22,438 nt of DNA, from the NCBI GenBank assembly GCA_938008665.1, contig CALLKA010000086.1:1-22438 (forward strand), read 5' to 3'. The notes beneath the pieces were generated by a model, which was not told the origin of the DNA, ran no database searches, and saw only the letters and a list, made by a program, of their open reading frames with translations. Position numbers and translations under genes: made by a program. Below are positions 15,067 through 21,971 of the stretch, piece after piece. Source of the stretch: an uncultured Bacteroidota bacterium. GTDB lineage: Bacteria; Bacteroidota; Bacteroidia; Chitinophagales; Chitinophagaceae. Within the stretch, counting starts at the first letter, position 1. Each line of letters begins with the position of its first letter.

Positions 15067-16086
15067 TTATTTGTTTGCGTGATCTTGCTTATAATGATTC
15101 AATAAAGCATCCCCTCCAAAATCATTTTTTAAATCTCTGATAACAGAATGAATATGATTTGCATTGTTTTGTGTGTTGTCATATTCAATAATAAAACTAG
15201 GTCCTTGAACACGATAATAGGTAGGACTGCCCACTTTATTGATGGTCGTACCCGCCCATGCAAATAAAATATTATCTAATCCAGCGGCTTGTATATCCTT
15301 CAGCATACTTTCAGCAAATAAATGAGTATACCTATTTACATACACTTTAATTAATTTCAAAAGCAATGCTTGTTGATTTTCATTTAACTCTGTATACTTA
15401 AGTCCAATTTTTGGATTAATTTCCGCATTTCTTTTATCAAAAGTTAATATGTCTTTATACGCTATAGTGTCAATAATTGCTTTTTTTAATTGCTGTGGAT
15501 CTAATGAATTAAGCACTTGAAATCCTTCTTCGGTTTCTTCTTTTAAAATTTCTTTCCCTTTTTTGGATCCCGTGAGTACGACTGCAGGATTAGATCCCAT
15601 GAATCCAGGTGTGCCAGAAACAATCATTTTTTTATCAAAAGAAAAATTATAAGAAATATGATGCCCCTCAAAGCGCCATCCCCAAATTGTTTTATTAGAT
15701 GGAATGCCGAAAATTGAAAAATGATAATTTCCTGGATCACGATAATTGTCTTCTGGTTTTCTGTTTTCAATTTCTTTTAAAACCACTTCCATCGCGACAA
15801 TATCAGTCGCTTTTTTGTAAGCCGTCTCGCTTAAACAAGCTCGTAATAATGCAAGCCCTGCCTCGGTTTGCTGCACATTCATATCATTGAATGTAATACC
15901 TTTTCTTACAAATGGGACAAAATGAAAATTATATCGCTCCTCATTGTCAAACGGAAATAAGGTGCCTGTTTTTTGTTCGGTACTTAATAAATCAATAAAA
16001 TTGTTGGCTTTTTTTACAACGTCCTGCGCGTTTGCTAAAAAAAGAAATAAATAAATGTTTAAAAACGTTAGAAATACTTTTTTCAT
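15067..16086 (-). CDS. Secreted DUF3500-domain protein
   Basis: 339 residues with a signal peptide (1-20, ending ANA before Q). The remainder is one DUF3500 domain. Its typical blocks are VQQTEAGLALLRACLSETAY (about 71-90), the central GWRFEGHHISYNFSFD (136-151), TPGFMGSNPAVV (about 159-170), ILFAWAGT, and the C-terminal YYRVQGPSFIIEYDNTQNNA followed by NHIHSVIRDLKNDFGGDALL. The family has no biochemical function that I know of. The conserved His pair, aromatic residues and several acidic residues could form an active or metal site, but that is guesswork. It follows the sulfatase gene by 59 bp and precedes the GH116 start by 26 bp, so it belongs to the same presumed glycan-degrading operon. 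Full length for the family. Confidence 0.9.
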   Translation of the reverse strand: MKKVFLTFLNIYLFLFLANAQDVVKKANNFIDLLSTEQKTGTLFPFDNEERYNFHFVPFVRKGITFNDMNVQQTEAGLALLRACLSETAYKKATDIVAMEVVLKEIENRKPEDNYRDPGNYHFSIFGIPSNKTIWGWRFEGHHISYNFSFDKKMIVSGTPGFMGSNPAVVLTGSKKGKEILKEETEEGFQVLNSLDPQQLKKAIIDTIAYKDILTFDKRNAEINPKIGLKYTELNENQQALLLKLIKVYVNRYTHLFAESMLKDIQAAGLDNILFAWAGTTINKVGSPTYYRVQGPSFIIEYDNTQNNANHIHSVIRDLKNDFGGDALLNHYKQDHANK

Positions 16087-16128
16087 TTTAAATTAATTTA
16101 AGGATCATCTGTATGTTAATATTAATCA

Positions 16129-16151
16129 ATTAAAGCCTGCGTGGCTTAATT
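16129..16151. other. Intercistronic hairpin between sulfatase and DUF3500 genes
   Basis: AATTAAAGCC (16129-16138) pairs with GGCTTAATT (16143-16151) with one bulged A and a 4-nt loop. It overlaps the sulfatase stop codon. On the transcribed minus strand no T-tract follows the second arm, so I read it as a possible mRNA-stabilising or partial attenuation hairpin rather than a strong terminator. The T-rich run lies only on the opposite strand. Confidence 0.3.
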
Positions 16152-17651
16152 ATTTTTTTCTTTTATTTGCTTTAACAATAATTCCAAAGCTGCTACTTTT
16201 TCGGGAAATTGGTTTGCCAAATTATTTTTTTCGCCAATGTCATCTTTTAAATTATATAACTGTGGAATAGTTGCATTGCCTGTTTCAATATTTGTAGCAT
16301 AGGTCATGGCATTGCCTTTAGCAGGAGCAATATACTTCCAGTCACCACTTACAATAGCTAAAGTTCCCGCATGTTCAATATATGTGTTACGCCCTTGTTT
16401 TGTTTTACCTAATAATGCATTCATGTGATTTTCACTATCCATTGCATCACCATTTGGAATTTTAAATTTAAAATAGCTCGCAAAGGAGGCTAGTAAATCT
16501 ATCTGACTCACCAATGCTGGTGAAACTTGATGCGATATTGTTCCTGGCCAACTTACAATAAATGGCACCCTATTACCGCCCTCAAAAATACTAGATTTCC
16601 CCCCGCGCAATGGACCCAAAGGCGTATGGCCATTTAACTCAGTTATGGAACCATCTAAATACCCATCATTTAACACAGGCCCATTGTCACTTGAAAAAAT
16701 GATCATGGTATTTTTCTCAATACCTAATGCTTTTAGTTTACTTACAATTTCGCCTACCATCCAATCCAATTGTAAAATGGCATCCCCCCTAAAACCTAGT
16801 CCACTCTTACCTTTAAACATAGTCGCTGGCATTCTTGGGACATGTGGCTCAGTAGCGGCATAATATAAAAAGAAGGGCTTATTTTTATTTCCTTCCATAA
16901 ATTGTTTAGCCTTTTCTAAAAAAGTAAATGAAAGTTCTTCATCAGTCCATCTTGCCGTTTTTCCACCGGTCATATAACCTATACGACCTATATTATTTAC
17001 AATGGTTTGATCATGCCCTTGAATTGGATCCGTATGCATTTTTAATAATTCAGGATGTTCCTTTCCTGTAGGATCATCCCCCAACTTTTCTTTATAGCTA
17101 ACTTTAATTGGATCTTTTAAATCTAATCCGACAACATTACCATTTTCAATAAAAACGGTAGGTACCCTATCTGCAGTTGCAGGAAAAATAAACGAAAAAT
17201 TAAATCCTACTTCATTGGGGCCCGGTTTTATAATTTCATTCCAATTTTTTTGAACAGATTCACCTAATCCTAAATGCCATTTCCCAACAATGCCTGTTTG
17301 ATACCCTGCTTTCTGAAAAACCAACGGTAATGTTATTTTATTTGCCGGAATAATTAAGGCAGCATCTCCAGGTAATATTCCAGTCCCTTCCTGACGCCAT
17401 GGATATCTTCCAGTCATTAATGCATAACGTGAAGGGGTGCAGGTAGCAGAAGTCGTGTGGCCATTACTAAAAACAATACCTTGACTAGCCAATTGATCAA
17501 TATTGGGGGTATGTAATTTTGAAGCCCCATTATAACTCACATCCCCGTAGCCTAAATCATCTGCATAAATATAAATTACATTCGGTTTTTGCTGTGAAAA
17601 AGCGAACTGTGTAATTAGTAAAGTAATAAATGTAATGTTAAGTTGTTTCAT
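16146..17651 (-). CDS. Secreted S1-family (formylglycine) sulfatase
   Basis: 501 residues with a signal peptide (1-20, ending FAFSQ). A type I sulfatase: metal-binding DD at 31-32 in VIYIYADDLGYGD, the signature CTPSRYALMTGRYPWR with Cys71 as the residue converted to formylglycine, GIVGKWHLG as the Lys/His active-site block, and IIFSSDNGP carrying the later metal-binding Asp-Asn. It hydrolyses sulfate esters, probably on a glycan given the neighbours. Being of the Cys type it needs a sulfatase-maturing enzyme (anSME or FGE), and none is encoded in the window, so maturation must be in trans. First gene of the minus-strand enzyme operon; its 5' region is the 251-bp divergent gap before the SnoaL-like gene. 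The subfamily and sulfated substrate cannot be fixed by eye. Confidence 0.95.
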   Translation of the reverse strand: MKQLNITFITLLITQFAFSQQKPNVIYIYADDLGYGDVSYNGASKLHTPNIDQLASQGIVFSNGHTTSATCTPSRYALMTGRYPWRQEGTGILPGDAALIIPANKITLPLVFQKAGYQTGIVGKWHLGLGESVQKNWNEIIKPGPNEVGFNFSFIFPATADRVPTVFIENGNVVGLDLKDPIKVSYKEKLGDDPTGKEHPELLKMHTDPIQGHDQTIVNNIGRIGYMTGGKTARWTDEELSFTFLEKAKQFMEGNKNKPFFLYYAATEPHVPRMPATMFKGKSGLGFRGDAILQLDWMVGEIVSKLKALGIEKNTMIIFSSDNGPVLNDGYLDGSITELNGHTPLGPLRGGKSSIFEGGNRVPFIVSWPGTISHQVSPALVSQIDLLASFASYFKFKIPNGDAMDSENHMNALLGKTKQGRNTYIEHAGTLAIVSGDWKYIAPAKGNAMTYATNIETGNATIPQLYNLKDDIGEKNNLANQFPEKVAALELLLKQIKEKNN

Positions 17652-17810
17652 AGGTGTCTCATTTAAAGTTATTTGCTATAAATACATATAGAAATAGGAA
17701 ATAGCGGAATACGTAACTATTAATTACATGAAATAAATTTAACGAAAATTGGGTTAGTATTGAAAAATGGAGCCATTTAATAAAGAATTAGGGATAGATG
17801 GGTAAGTTTT

Positions 17811-17836
17811 TGTTCCCTTTTTTGTTTAGTGGAACA
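17811..17836. promoter_or_regulatory. TGTTCC-N14-GGAACA dyad upstream of the SnoaL-like gene
   Basis: TGTTCC (17811-17816) and its reverse complement GGAACA (17831-17836) flank a T-rich 14-bp spacer. The dyad sits about 43 bp upstream of the putative -7 box of the downstream gene. An equivalent dyad with a 13-bp spacer lies upstream of the AraC-family gene (19726-19750), and both share TGGAACAT at the right arm. I infer an operator for that regulator. Confidence 0.45.
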
Positions 17837-17878
17837 TATTTGAATAGGATGGATTAAATGACATGTAGCATTAGGCTG

Positions 17879-17886
17879 TATTTTTG
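17879..17886 (+). promoter_or_regulatory. Putative -7 box (TATTTTTG) for the SnoaL-like gene
   Basis: TATTTTTG matches the Bacteroidota consensus TAnnTTTG and ends 16 bp before the ATG at 17903, implying a very short leader. No convincing -33 TTTG at standard spacing, which would fit an activator-dependent promoter. The rest of the 17652-17902 gap must also hold the promoter of the minus-strand sulfatase operon, but I could not place it. Confidence 0.4.
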
Positions 17887-17902
17887 AAAAAATATATATA
17901 AT

Positions 17903-18388
17903 ATGAAAAAATTAATCTTTGGACTTCTAGTAACGGCTTCACTTATTTCTTGTAATAACGAAAGCGCGAAAAGAGAACAATTAGTAAATGACAATGTTAA
18001 ATTTTATGGCCATGTATGGGATGTGGCAATTGTTGAAGGAAGAGTTAATATATTAGATACTGCTTACAGTACTGATGTGGTTTTGCATACTGTACCTGAA
18101 GTTAAAGGTGCGGCAAATGCTAAAGCATATTATGCAAACTATGTGACCGGATTTACAGAAAGAGAATTTATTATTAAAGATATTTTTGGGCAAGGAAATA
18201 AAGTAACAAAATATTGGCAGTTTAAAGGCGTACACACAGGTGACTTTTTTGGAATCCCAGCTACAGGTAAAAAAGTAGATGTGATTGGTTGTACGATTGC
18301 AACAATTGTGGATGGTAAAATTACAGAAGAAATTGACTTCTTTGATAACTTGGAATTTTTTAGACAGCTTGGATTAATGCCTCGCTAA
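17903..18388 (+). CDS. SnoaL/NTF2-like (ester-cyclase-type) lipoprotein
   Basis: 161 residues. Lipobox LISC (Cys17) followed by NNESAKRE predicts a lipoprotein, but without the K-D/E surface-export pattern seen in the SusD-type lipoproteins, so it may stay facing the periplasm. The mature part is a SnoaL-like fold: NVKFYGHVWDVAIVEG helix, YYANYVTGF, the family block FGIPATGKKVDVIGCTIATI (about 119-138), VDGKITEEIDFFDNLEFFRQ and the terminal LGLMPR. The relatives (polyketide cyclases, steroid isomerase-like, many unknown) bind small hydrophobic or polar ligands in a cone-shaped pocket; no specific reaction can be inferred. Single-gene unit: its own promoter and dyad lie upstream, and a strong terminator directly follows. 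Convergent with the AraC-type regulator gene, which may control it. Confidence 0.88.
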   Translation: MKKLIFGLLVTASLISCNNESAKREQLVNDNVKFYGHVWDVAIVEGRVNILDTAYSTDVVLHTVPEVKGAANAKAYYANYVTGFTEREFIIKDIFGQGNKVTKYWQFKGVHTGDFFGIPATGKKVDVIGCTIATIVDGKITEEIDFFDNLEFFRQLGLMPR

Positions 18389-18410
18389 ATTTAATACGAC
18401 CATTACAAGT

Positions 18411-18440
18411 AAAGGCCATCTATATTTAGGTGGCCTTTTT
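18411..18440 (+). terminator. Strong intrinsic terminator between SnoaL-like and AraC-type genes
   Basis: AAAGGCCATC (18411-18420) pairs with GGTGGCCTTT (18429-18438) as a 10-bp stem with one G-U pair and an 8-nt loop, directly followed by more T. It lies 22 bp after the stop of the plus-strand gene. The opposite strand has a shorter T-rich tail, so it may also stop the convergent AraC-type transcript. Confidence 0.85.
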
Positions 18441-18442
18441 AA

Positions 18443-19633
18443 TTATGCATTTTCAGCAAGCCCTTTGATATAAGCCGAAGGAGTTACGCCTTTTCTTTCT
18501 TTGAATGCATCTATAAATTTTGATCTTGATACAAAACCAGCGTTAATTGAAATGGCCTCAATAGTTATATCTTTTGCTTTGCCTTCATCTAAAATTTGAC
18601 ATACATAGTTGATACGCTGGTCATTTTTCCACTCACCAAATGTTTTGGATAATTCCTTATTAAAATAATTTGACAAAATTCGTTCTGATATTTTTAAATC
18701 AAAGGACATTTGAGAAAGCGAAAATCCCTTTTTTACAAATGGAAGTGTTGCTAGATAAGGATTTAAGGTAATATCTATATTTTCAAGATTTGCCGATGGA
18801 GTAACTTTTTTTGCAATACTCGATTTTATTTCTTCAATAATACCCTCGGTCTCCTTATGTACTTGATAAGAAATATTTCCGTATAAAATTTTTGGAAATA
18901 AAAAAAGTATAAAATTTTGAATAACAAAAGCGCCGCCGCAGATTCTAAAAAAATATAACTCAGAAAATAAATCAGTTGATTTAATACCAAATAGACTAAA
19001 CTTATGATATAGTGTGGTCATGTGACCCAAACTATTTCCCGCTATTAAAAGCTGAATAATAATGAGTATGTTTATCCACCTATTTATTATGAAATGATTT
19101 GTAGGAACAATACCGTAGGTAGTTATTATCTTTTTTGTAGAATATCGAAAATAAAAAAAGGAAAAAATTGCGTATACAATTAAATGTATTGACCTAGAGT
19201 ATAATATAAACTCAAAAGTGACAAAATAAAAATTGAGTGAATAGTTCTCTGTAATTTTTACAATTTGATGTGCTATTTCAAATTTTTTATCAAAGGGTAA
19301 GCATGTATAAGGTGAGGTTGCAATTAAAATTAAAAAGGCAGGAATAAAATGCAGCCAGTCAGTTTTCTTAAATTGTTTATTATCTGAAATTGTCGTTCTT
19401 ACATAAATAAATAACAGGGGCCCAATGATATAAGACAAGGGTAAGAAATGGACGAAAAAGATAGCTTCCCAAAATTGATTATTTGAAAAATGCAAGCCAA
19501 AATAGACCAGTACAATTAGATTACAACACAAAAAAAATAGGGCTAAGAATAAATTTGACCTGTTTAACGCGCTTAGATAATAGATTAAGATAAAGGATGT
19601 GAAAAAACCGAAGATGGGCGCCAAAATTTCCAT
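18443..19633 (-). CDS. AraC-family regulator with multi-pass membrane N-terminus
   Basis: 396 residues. The N-terminal 255 residues are very hydrophobic and form about seven predicted membrane helices (about 6-26, 29-49, 58-79, 92-110, 137-162, 185-205, 232-252), rich in Phe, Leu, Ile and Tyr. A 35-residue linker leads to a C-terminal AraC/HTH_18 domain (about 291-396): FSLSQMSFDLKISERILSNY is the first helix-turn-helix, and ITIEAISINAGFVSRSKFID with AFKERKGVTPSAYIKG is the second, with the family's conserved end. Membrane-embedded sensing with a cytoplasmic DNA-binding domain is inferred. Its 5' region contains a 17-bp palindrome touching the ATG and a TGTTCC dyad also found before the convergent SnoaL-like gene, so autoregulation plus control of that gene is plausible. 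Confidence 0.93.
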   Translation of the reverse strand: MEILAPIFGFFTSFILIYYLSALNRSNLFLALFFLCCNLIVLVYFGLHFSNNQFWEAIFFVHFLPLSYIIGPLLFIYVRTTISDNKQFKKTDWLHFIPAFLILIATSPYTCLPFDKKFEIAHQIVKITENYSLNFYFVTFEFILYSRSIHLIVYAIFSFFYFRYSTKKIITTYGIVPTNHFIINRWINILIIIQLLIAGNSLGHMTTLYHKFSLFGIKSTDLFSELYFFRICGGAFVIQNFILFLFPKILYGNISYQVHKETEGIIEEIKSSIAKKVTPSANLENIDITLNPYLATLPFVKKGFSLSQMSFDLKISERILSNYFNKELSKTFGEWKNDQRINYVCQILDEGKAKDITIEAISINAGFVSRSKFIDAFKERKGVTPSAYIKGLAENA

Positions 19634-19648
19634 AAATCAATGATTTAT
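19632..19648. promoter_or_regulatory. 17-bp palindrome overlapping the AraC-type start codon
   Basis: ATAAATCAATGATTTAT is a perfect inverted repeat of 8-bp arms around one base. On the minus strand its last bases form the first two letters of the start codon. Its position would allow a bound protein to block transcription or an mRNA structure to affect initiation. AT-rich palindromes arise by chance fairly easily. Confidence 0.3.
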
Positions 19649-19725
19649 AACATATTGAGAAGGAAAGATAAGGGAAAATGTACAATATATAAATTATAAA
19701 GCCGATTTATGGACATCAGTTTGGG

Positions 19726-19750
19726 TGTTCCAATTCCCGAATTTGGAACA
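19726..19750. promoter_or_regulatory. TGTTCC-N13-GGAACA dyad upstream of the AraC-type gene
   Basis: TGTTCC (19726-19731) and GGAACA (19745-19750) frame a near-palindrome whose interior (ATTC CC GAAT) is also self-complementary, giving an imperfect 25-bp inverted repeat. It is 93 bp upstream of the regulator ATG and just past the PhoD-like stop. No T-tract follows on either strand, so an operator is more likely than a terminator. Matches the dyad at 17811-17836. Confidence 0.45.
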
Positions 19751-19776
19751 TTTAGTAACTATATGGGTCACTAACC

Positions 19777-21279
19777 CTAATTTGCTATGAACTTCTTTTG
19801 ATGTAAACTTTTTCCATCAACGCTGTAATGCGTGAACTGAATATTAGGCACTTCATTTACTCTTTGCGTTTGAATATTTAAAAACCCACCCACAATGTTT
19901 AAATATTCATGCTCTGGATAAACCTCGTCTTTTTTCCATCCACCTGCATGTTCGTCACTTGCAGGACCACAAGCAAATTCATACGTTCCAGTTTTTAAAT
20001 GCCTTGAAACATATTGCCAATGTCGATCACCACAAACAACAAATGTGTTTTTATCCCCTTGGATAAATCCACGAATTTCATCACCCTCAAAAGTAAAATT
20101 AGAATTAGCGTGGTTGTCCTTTTTTTGAGGACGGTCGGGGCCAATGATTGGCGTAGGGGAAATTAATATTTTAAAAGTTGCATCCGATACTTTATATGTT
20201 TCCTTAAACCACGACATTTGTTCTTTACCCCAAATTGTTTTATCTGGTCCATCAGGCATTTCATTGGGCATTCGATAATCTCGTCCATCAAATAACCAAA
20301 TTTGGACATCCTTACCCCACCTAAATGTTCGATATGATTTTTCACTATGAGGACCTTGTTGATTAAATAACGCTGCTCCTTGTTTAAAAGTAAATTCACC
20401 CATGAATTTCGTTTTGGTTTCGGAATGACAATCATTCATCCAGGTATCGTGATCATCCTTCATGAAATAGCAGGGGACATTTTGATAAAATACAACATTA
20501 TTTGGGAGGCTATTCATTTTTTGCCAATTCCATTTTGCAAGGTCTAAGTTTTTTGCAATTTGATCATGGTATAACACATCCCCTGTATGTACTAAAAATT
20601 GTGGATGTAATTTTTGCATTTCCTTAAATATCTTAAACCCACCATTCATTGGATCATCTTGGTGTGAATACTCATGGCAGGTGGTCACCATAAAATTAAC
20701 AGGTTCCGCTTTCTCCTTTTTTGGTGCAGTACTAAAACTACCCTCTATAATTTTAATTCCTTTGCTATTCTTTTTTCCTAGCACGTTTATCTCATACTTG
20801 GTATTCGCTTCAAGATGATAAAGATTAAATTGCGTCGCATAATCAGTATCAGATGCTACTTGTTCCCATTTTGTTGTTTGCCATTCCATTGTTCCAATCG
20901 CGCGATATTTTACACTTATTTGACCGGCAATGCCAGGAACAGCACCATCTAATGTTTTCAATGTATGTCCTTCAGGTATGACAACTTTAACATTTTTATC
21001 GGGCCTTCCCATTTTATATTTTTTGTCAAAATAAGAAGTATCATGCCACTCGTTCACTGCGTCATCCCAATATAGAATCGATGGATGAATCCCGGTATCT
21101 TTTACACGAGTTTCGTTTGCTGTAAGGCGGGCCCATATAACAGCTGATGTAGATGTAATTTCACCAATTTTTATTCCTGTCGTGAAAAAAGGGGTATCTA
21201 AAATTGATAAGTTTTTCATTGCGGGAAAGGCCGCCATCATTCCAACCGAACTTTGAATAATAAATTTTCTTCTTTTCAT
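19777..21279 (-). CDS. PhoD-like alkaline phosphatase/phosphodiesterase with Tat-like signal
   Basis: 500 residues. The N-terminus MKRRKFIIQSSVGMMAAFPA has a twin-arginine pattern, as usual for PhoD proteins, which load metal before export. Residues about 33-185 form the PhoD N-terminal fibronectin-like domain (GIKIGEITSTSAVIWARLT). The metallophosphoesterase domain follows: VHTGDVLYHDQ (about 230-240), MKDDHDTW (about 273-280, the DDH metal block) and VCGDRHWQY (about 415-423). PhoD enzymes hydrolyse phosphomonoesters and phosphodiesters, such as teichoic acids or extracellular DNA/phospholipid headgroups, with Ca/Fe cofactors. Here the usual DDHE is DDHD, so family membership is clear but exact substrate class is not. 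It lies 75 bp downstream of the TMEM220-like gene on the same strand and may share its transcript. No Pho-box was recognised. Confidence 0.92.
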   Translation of the reverse strand: MKRRKFIIQSSVGMMAAFPAMKNLSILDTPFFTTGIKIGEITSTSAVIWARLTANETRVKDTGIHPSILYWDDAVNEWHDTSYFDKKYKMGRPDKNVKVVIPEGHTLKTLDGAVPGIAGQISVKYRAIGTMEWQTTKWEQVASDTDYATQFNLYHLEANTKYEINVLGKKNSKGIKIIEGSFSTAPKKEKAEPVNFMVTTCHEYSHQDDPMNGGFKIFKEMQKLHPQFLVHTGDVLYHDQIAKNLDLAKWNWQKMNSLPNNVVFYQNVPCYFMKDDHDTWMNDCHSETKTKFMGEFTFKQGAALFNQQGPHSEKSYRTFRWGKDVQIWLFDGRDYRMPNEMPDGPDKTIWGKEQMSWFKETYKVSDATFKILISPTPIIGPDRPQKKDNHANSNFTFEGDEIRGFIQGDKNTFVVCGDRHWQYVSRHLKTGTYEFACGPASDEHAGGWKKDEVYPEHEYLNIVGGFLNIQTQRVNEVPNIQFTHYSVDGKSLHQKKFIAN

Positions 21280-21354
21280 ATTGCGATAAAAGATATTGTT
21301 AAAATTGAATTAGGTAAGCTTGTGATTTAAGTTACATTATCCCTGTGTTGCGTA

Positions 21355-21726
21355 TTATTTTGATTTTATAAATTTTTTATAATTTATAAATAAAACAATT
21401 AAGATAATGACCAATCCAAAAAACTCCCTTGATTCTTCAATCCAGGGTTGCTCAGCTTTCATAGTTGCTGCGATATTTGCAGCATCATGAAAACGTAACC
21501 AATCTATCACGCCATTTTGATCTAACAATTTATATACTGCATAAACACTGAAAAATATTAATCCTCCGATATATGCATTTTTATTAAATTTTTCGCGTGT
21601 AGCTAAAAAACAAAGCCCCGCTGGAAATAGATAAATGGGTATCCATAAATAAGGATCTGGGTCATTATATTGTACGGCAGCGAAAGAAATAAATATCAAA
21701 ACAAATAGGTAGTTGAATGTTTTCAT
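21355..21726 (-). CDS. TMEM220-family small integral membrane protein
   Basis: 123 residues with four hydrophobic segments (about 5-20, 25-41, 51-67, 101-117). The block FISFAAVQYNDPDPYLWIPI near the N-terminus is the signature I associate with the transmembrane family 220 (PF15071); DWLRFHDAANIA and PWIEESREFFGLVIILIVL also fit. The biochemical role of this family is unknown. The charged C-terminus (NYKKFIKSK) is probably cytoplasmic. It precedes the PhoD-like gene on the same strand with a 75-bp gap without a clear terminator, so the two may be co-transcribed. Single small gene, full length. Confidence 0.85.
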   Translation of the reverse strand: MKTFNYLFVLIFISFAAVQYNDPDPYLWIPIYLFPAGLCFLATREKFNKNAYIGGLIFFSVYAVYKLLDQNGVIDWLRFHDAANIAATMKAEQPWIEESREFFGLVIILIVLFINYKKFIKSK

Positions 21727-21839
21727 ATAGCATATTTTATGTAATGAATTTTTTTAATGTAATTCCCTCGCTGGTAAATCATCAAAGCCAATAAAATCAT
21801 GTAAAAAGAGCATTTTTATGACACTGGATTAGCATAAGC

Positions 21840-21876
21840 AATTTAGGACATTTTAGATGATTTTAGATTACGTAAT
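21840..21876. repeat. 10-bp direct repeats next to palindrome ATTACGTAAT
   Basis: ATTTTAGATG (21850-21859) and ATTTTAGATT (21860-21869) are tandem 10-mers differing in the last base, preceded by a looser unit AATTTAGGAC (21840-21849). The perfect 10-bp palindrome ATTACGTAAT (21867-21876) overlaps the end. Located in the 245-bp gap between divergent genes, about 60-95 bp before a putative promoter. A regulator-binding cluster is possible; otherwise nothing is seen in the gap except the promoter below. Confidence 0.3.
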
Positions 21877-21936
21877 GCCATAAATGTGATGGACTAGGTT
21901 TCAAAATTCTTGTATATTAGTCCCATTAAAAACAAT

Positions 21937-21944
21937 TATATTTG
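21937..21944 (+). promoter_or_regulatory. Putative -7 box (TATATTTG) of the small secreted-protein gene
   Basis: TATATTTG matches TAnnTTTG exactly. A TTG at 21910-21912 could be the -33 element, though the spacing of 24 bp is long. The box overlaps the upstream in-frame TTG at 21942, so that TTG would lie outside the mRNA and translation should start at the ATG at 21972. Confidence 0.4.
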
Positions 21945-21971
21945 ATATTGAAGCCAAAAATTATAAACTAC

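Noticed and set aside
16129..16151. Terminator splitting the sulfatase from the rest of the operon
   Set aside because: On the transcribed strand no T-run follows the hairpin, and the downstream genes are tightly packed.
16146..17651. Phosphodiesterase or phosphoglycerate-mutase-type alkaline phosphatase superfamily member
   Set aside because: The CTPSR...TGR formylglycine signature and GKWHLG block identify a sulfatase.
19726..19750. Intrinsic terminator for the PhoD-like gene
   Set aside because: The inverted repeat has almost no loop when fully paired and no T-tract on either strand; the same half-sites recur upstream of another gene.
21942..21971. TTG at 21942 as start of the small secreted protein
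   Set aside because: It overlaps a TAnnTTTG box and would add a polar ten-residue stretch before the signal peptide.
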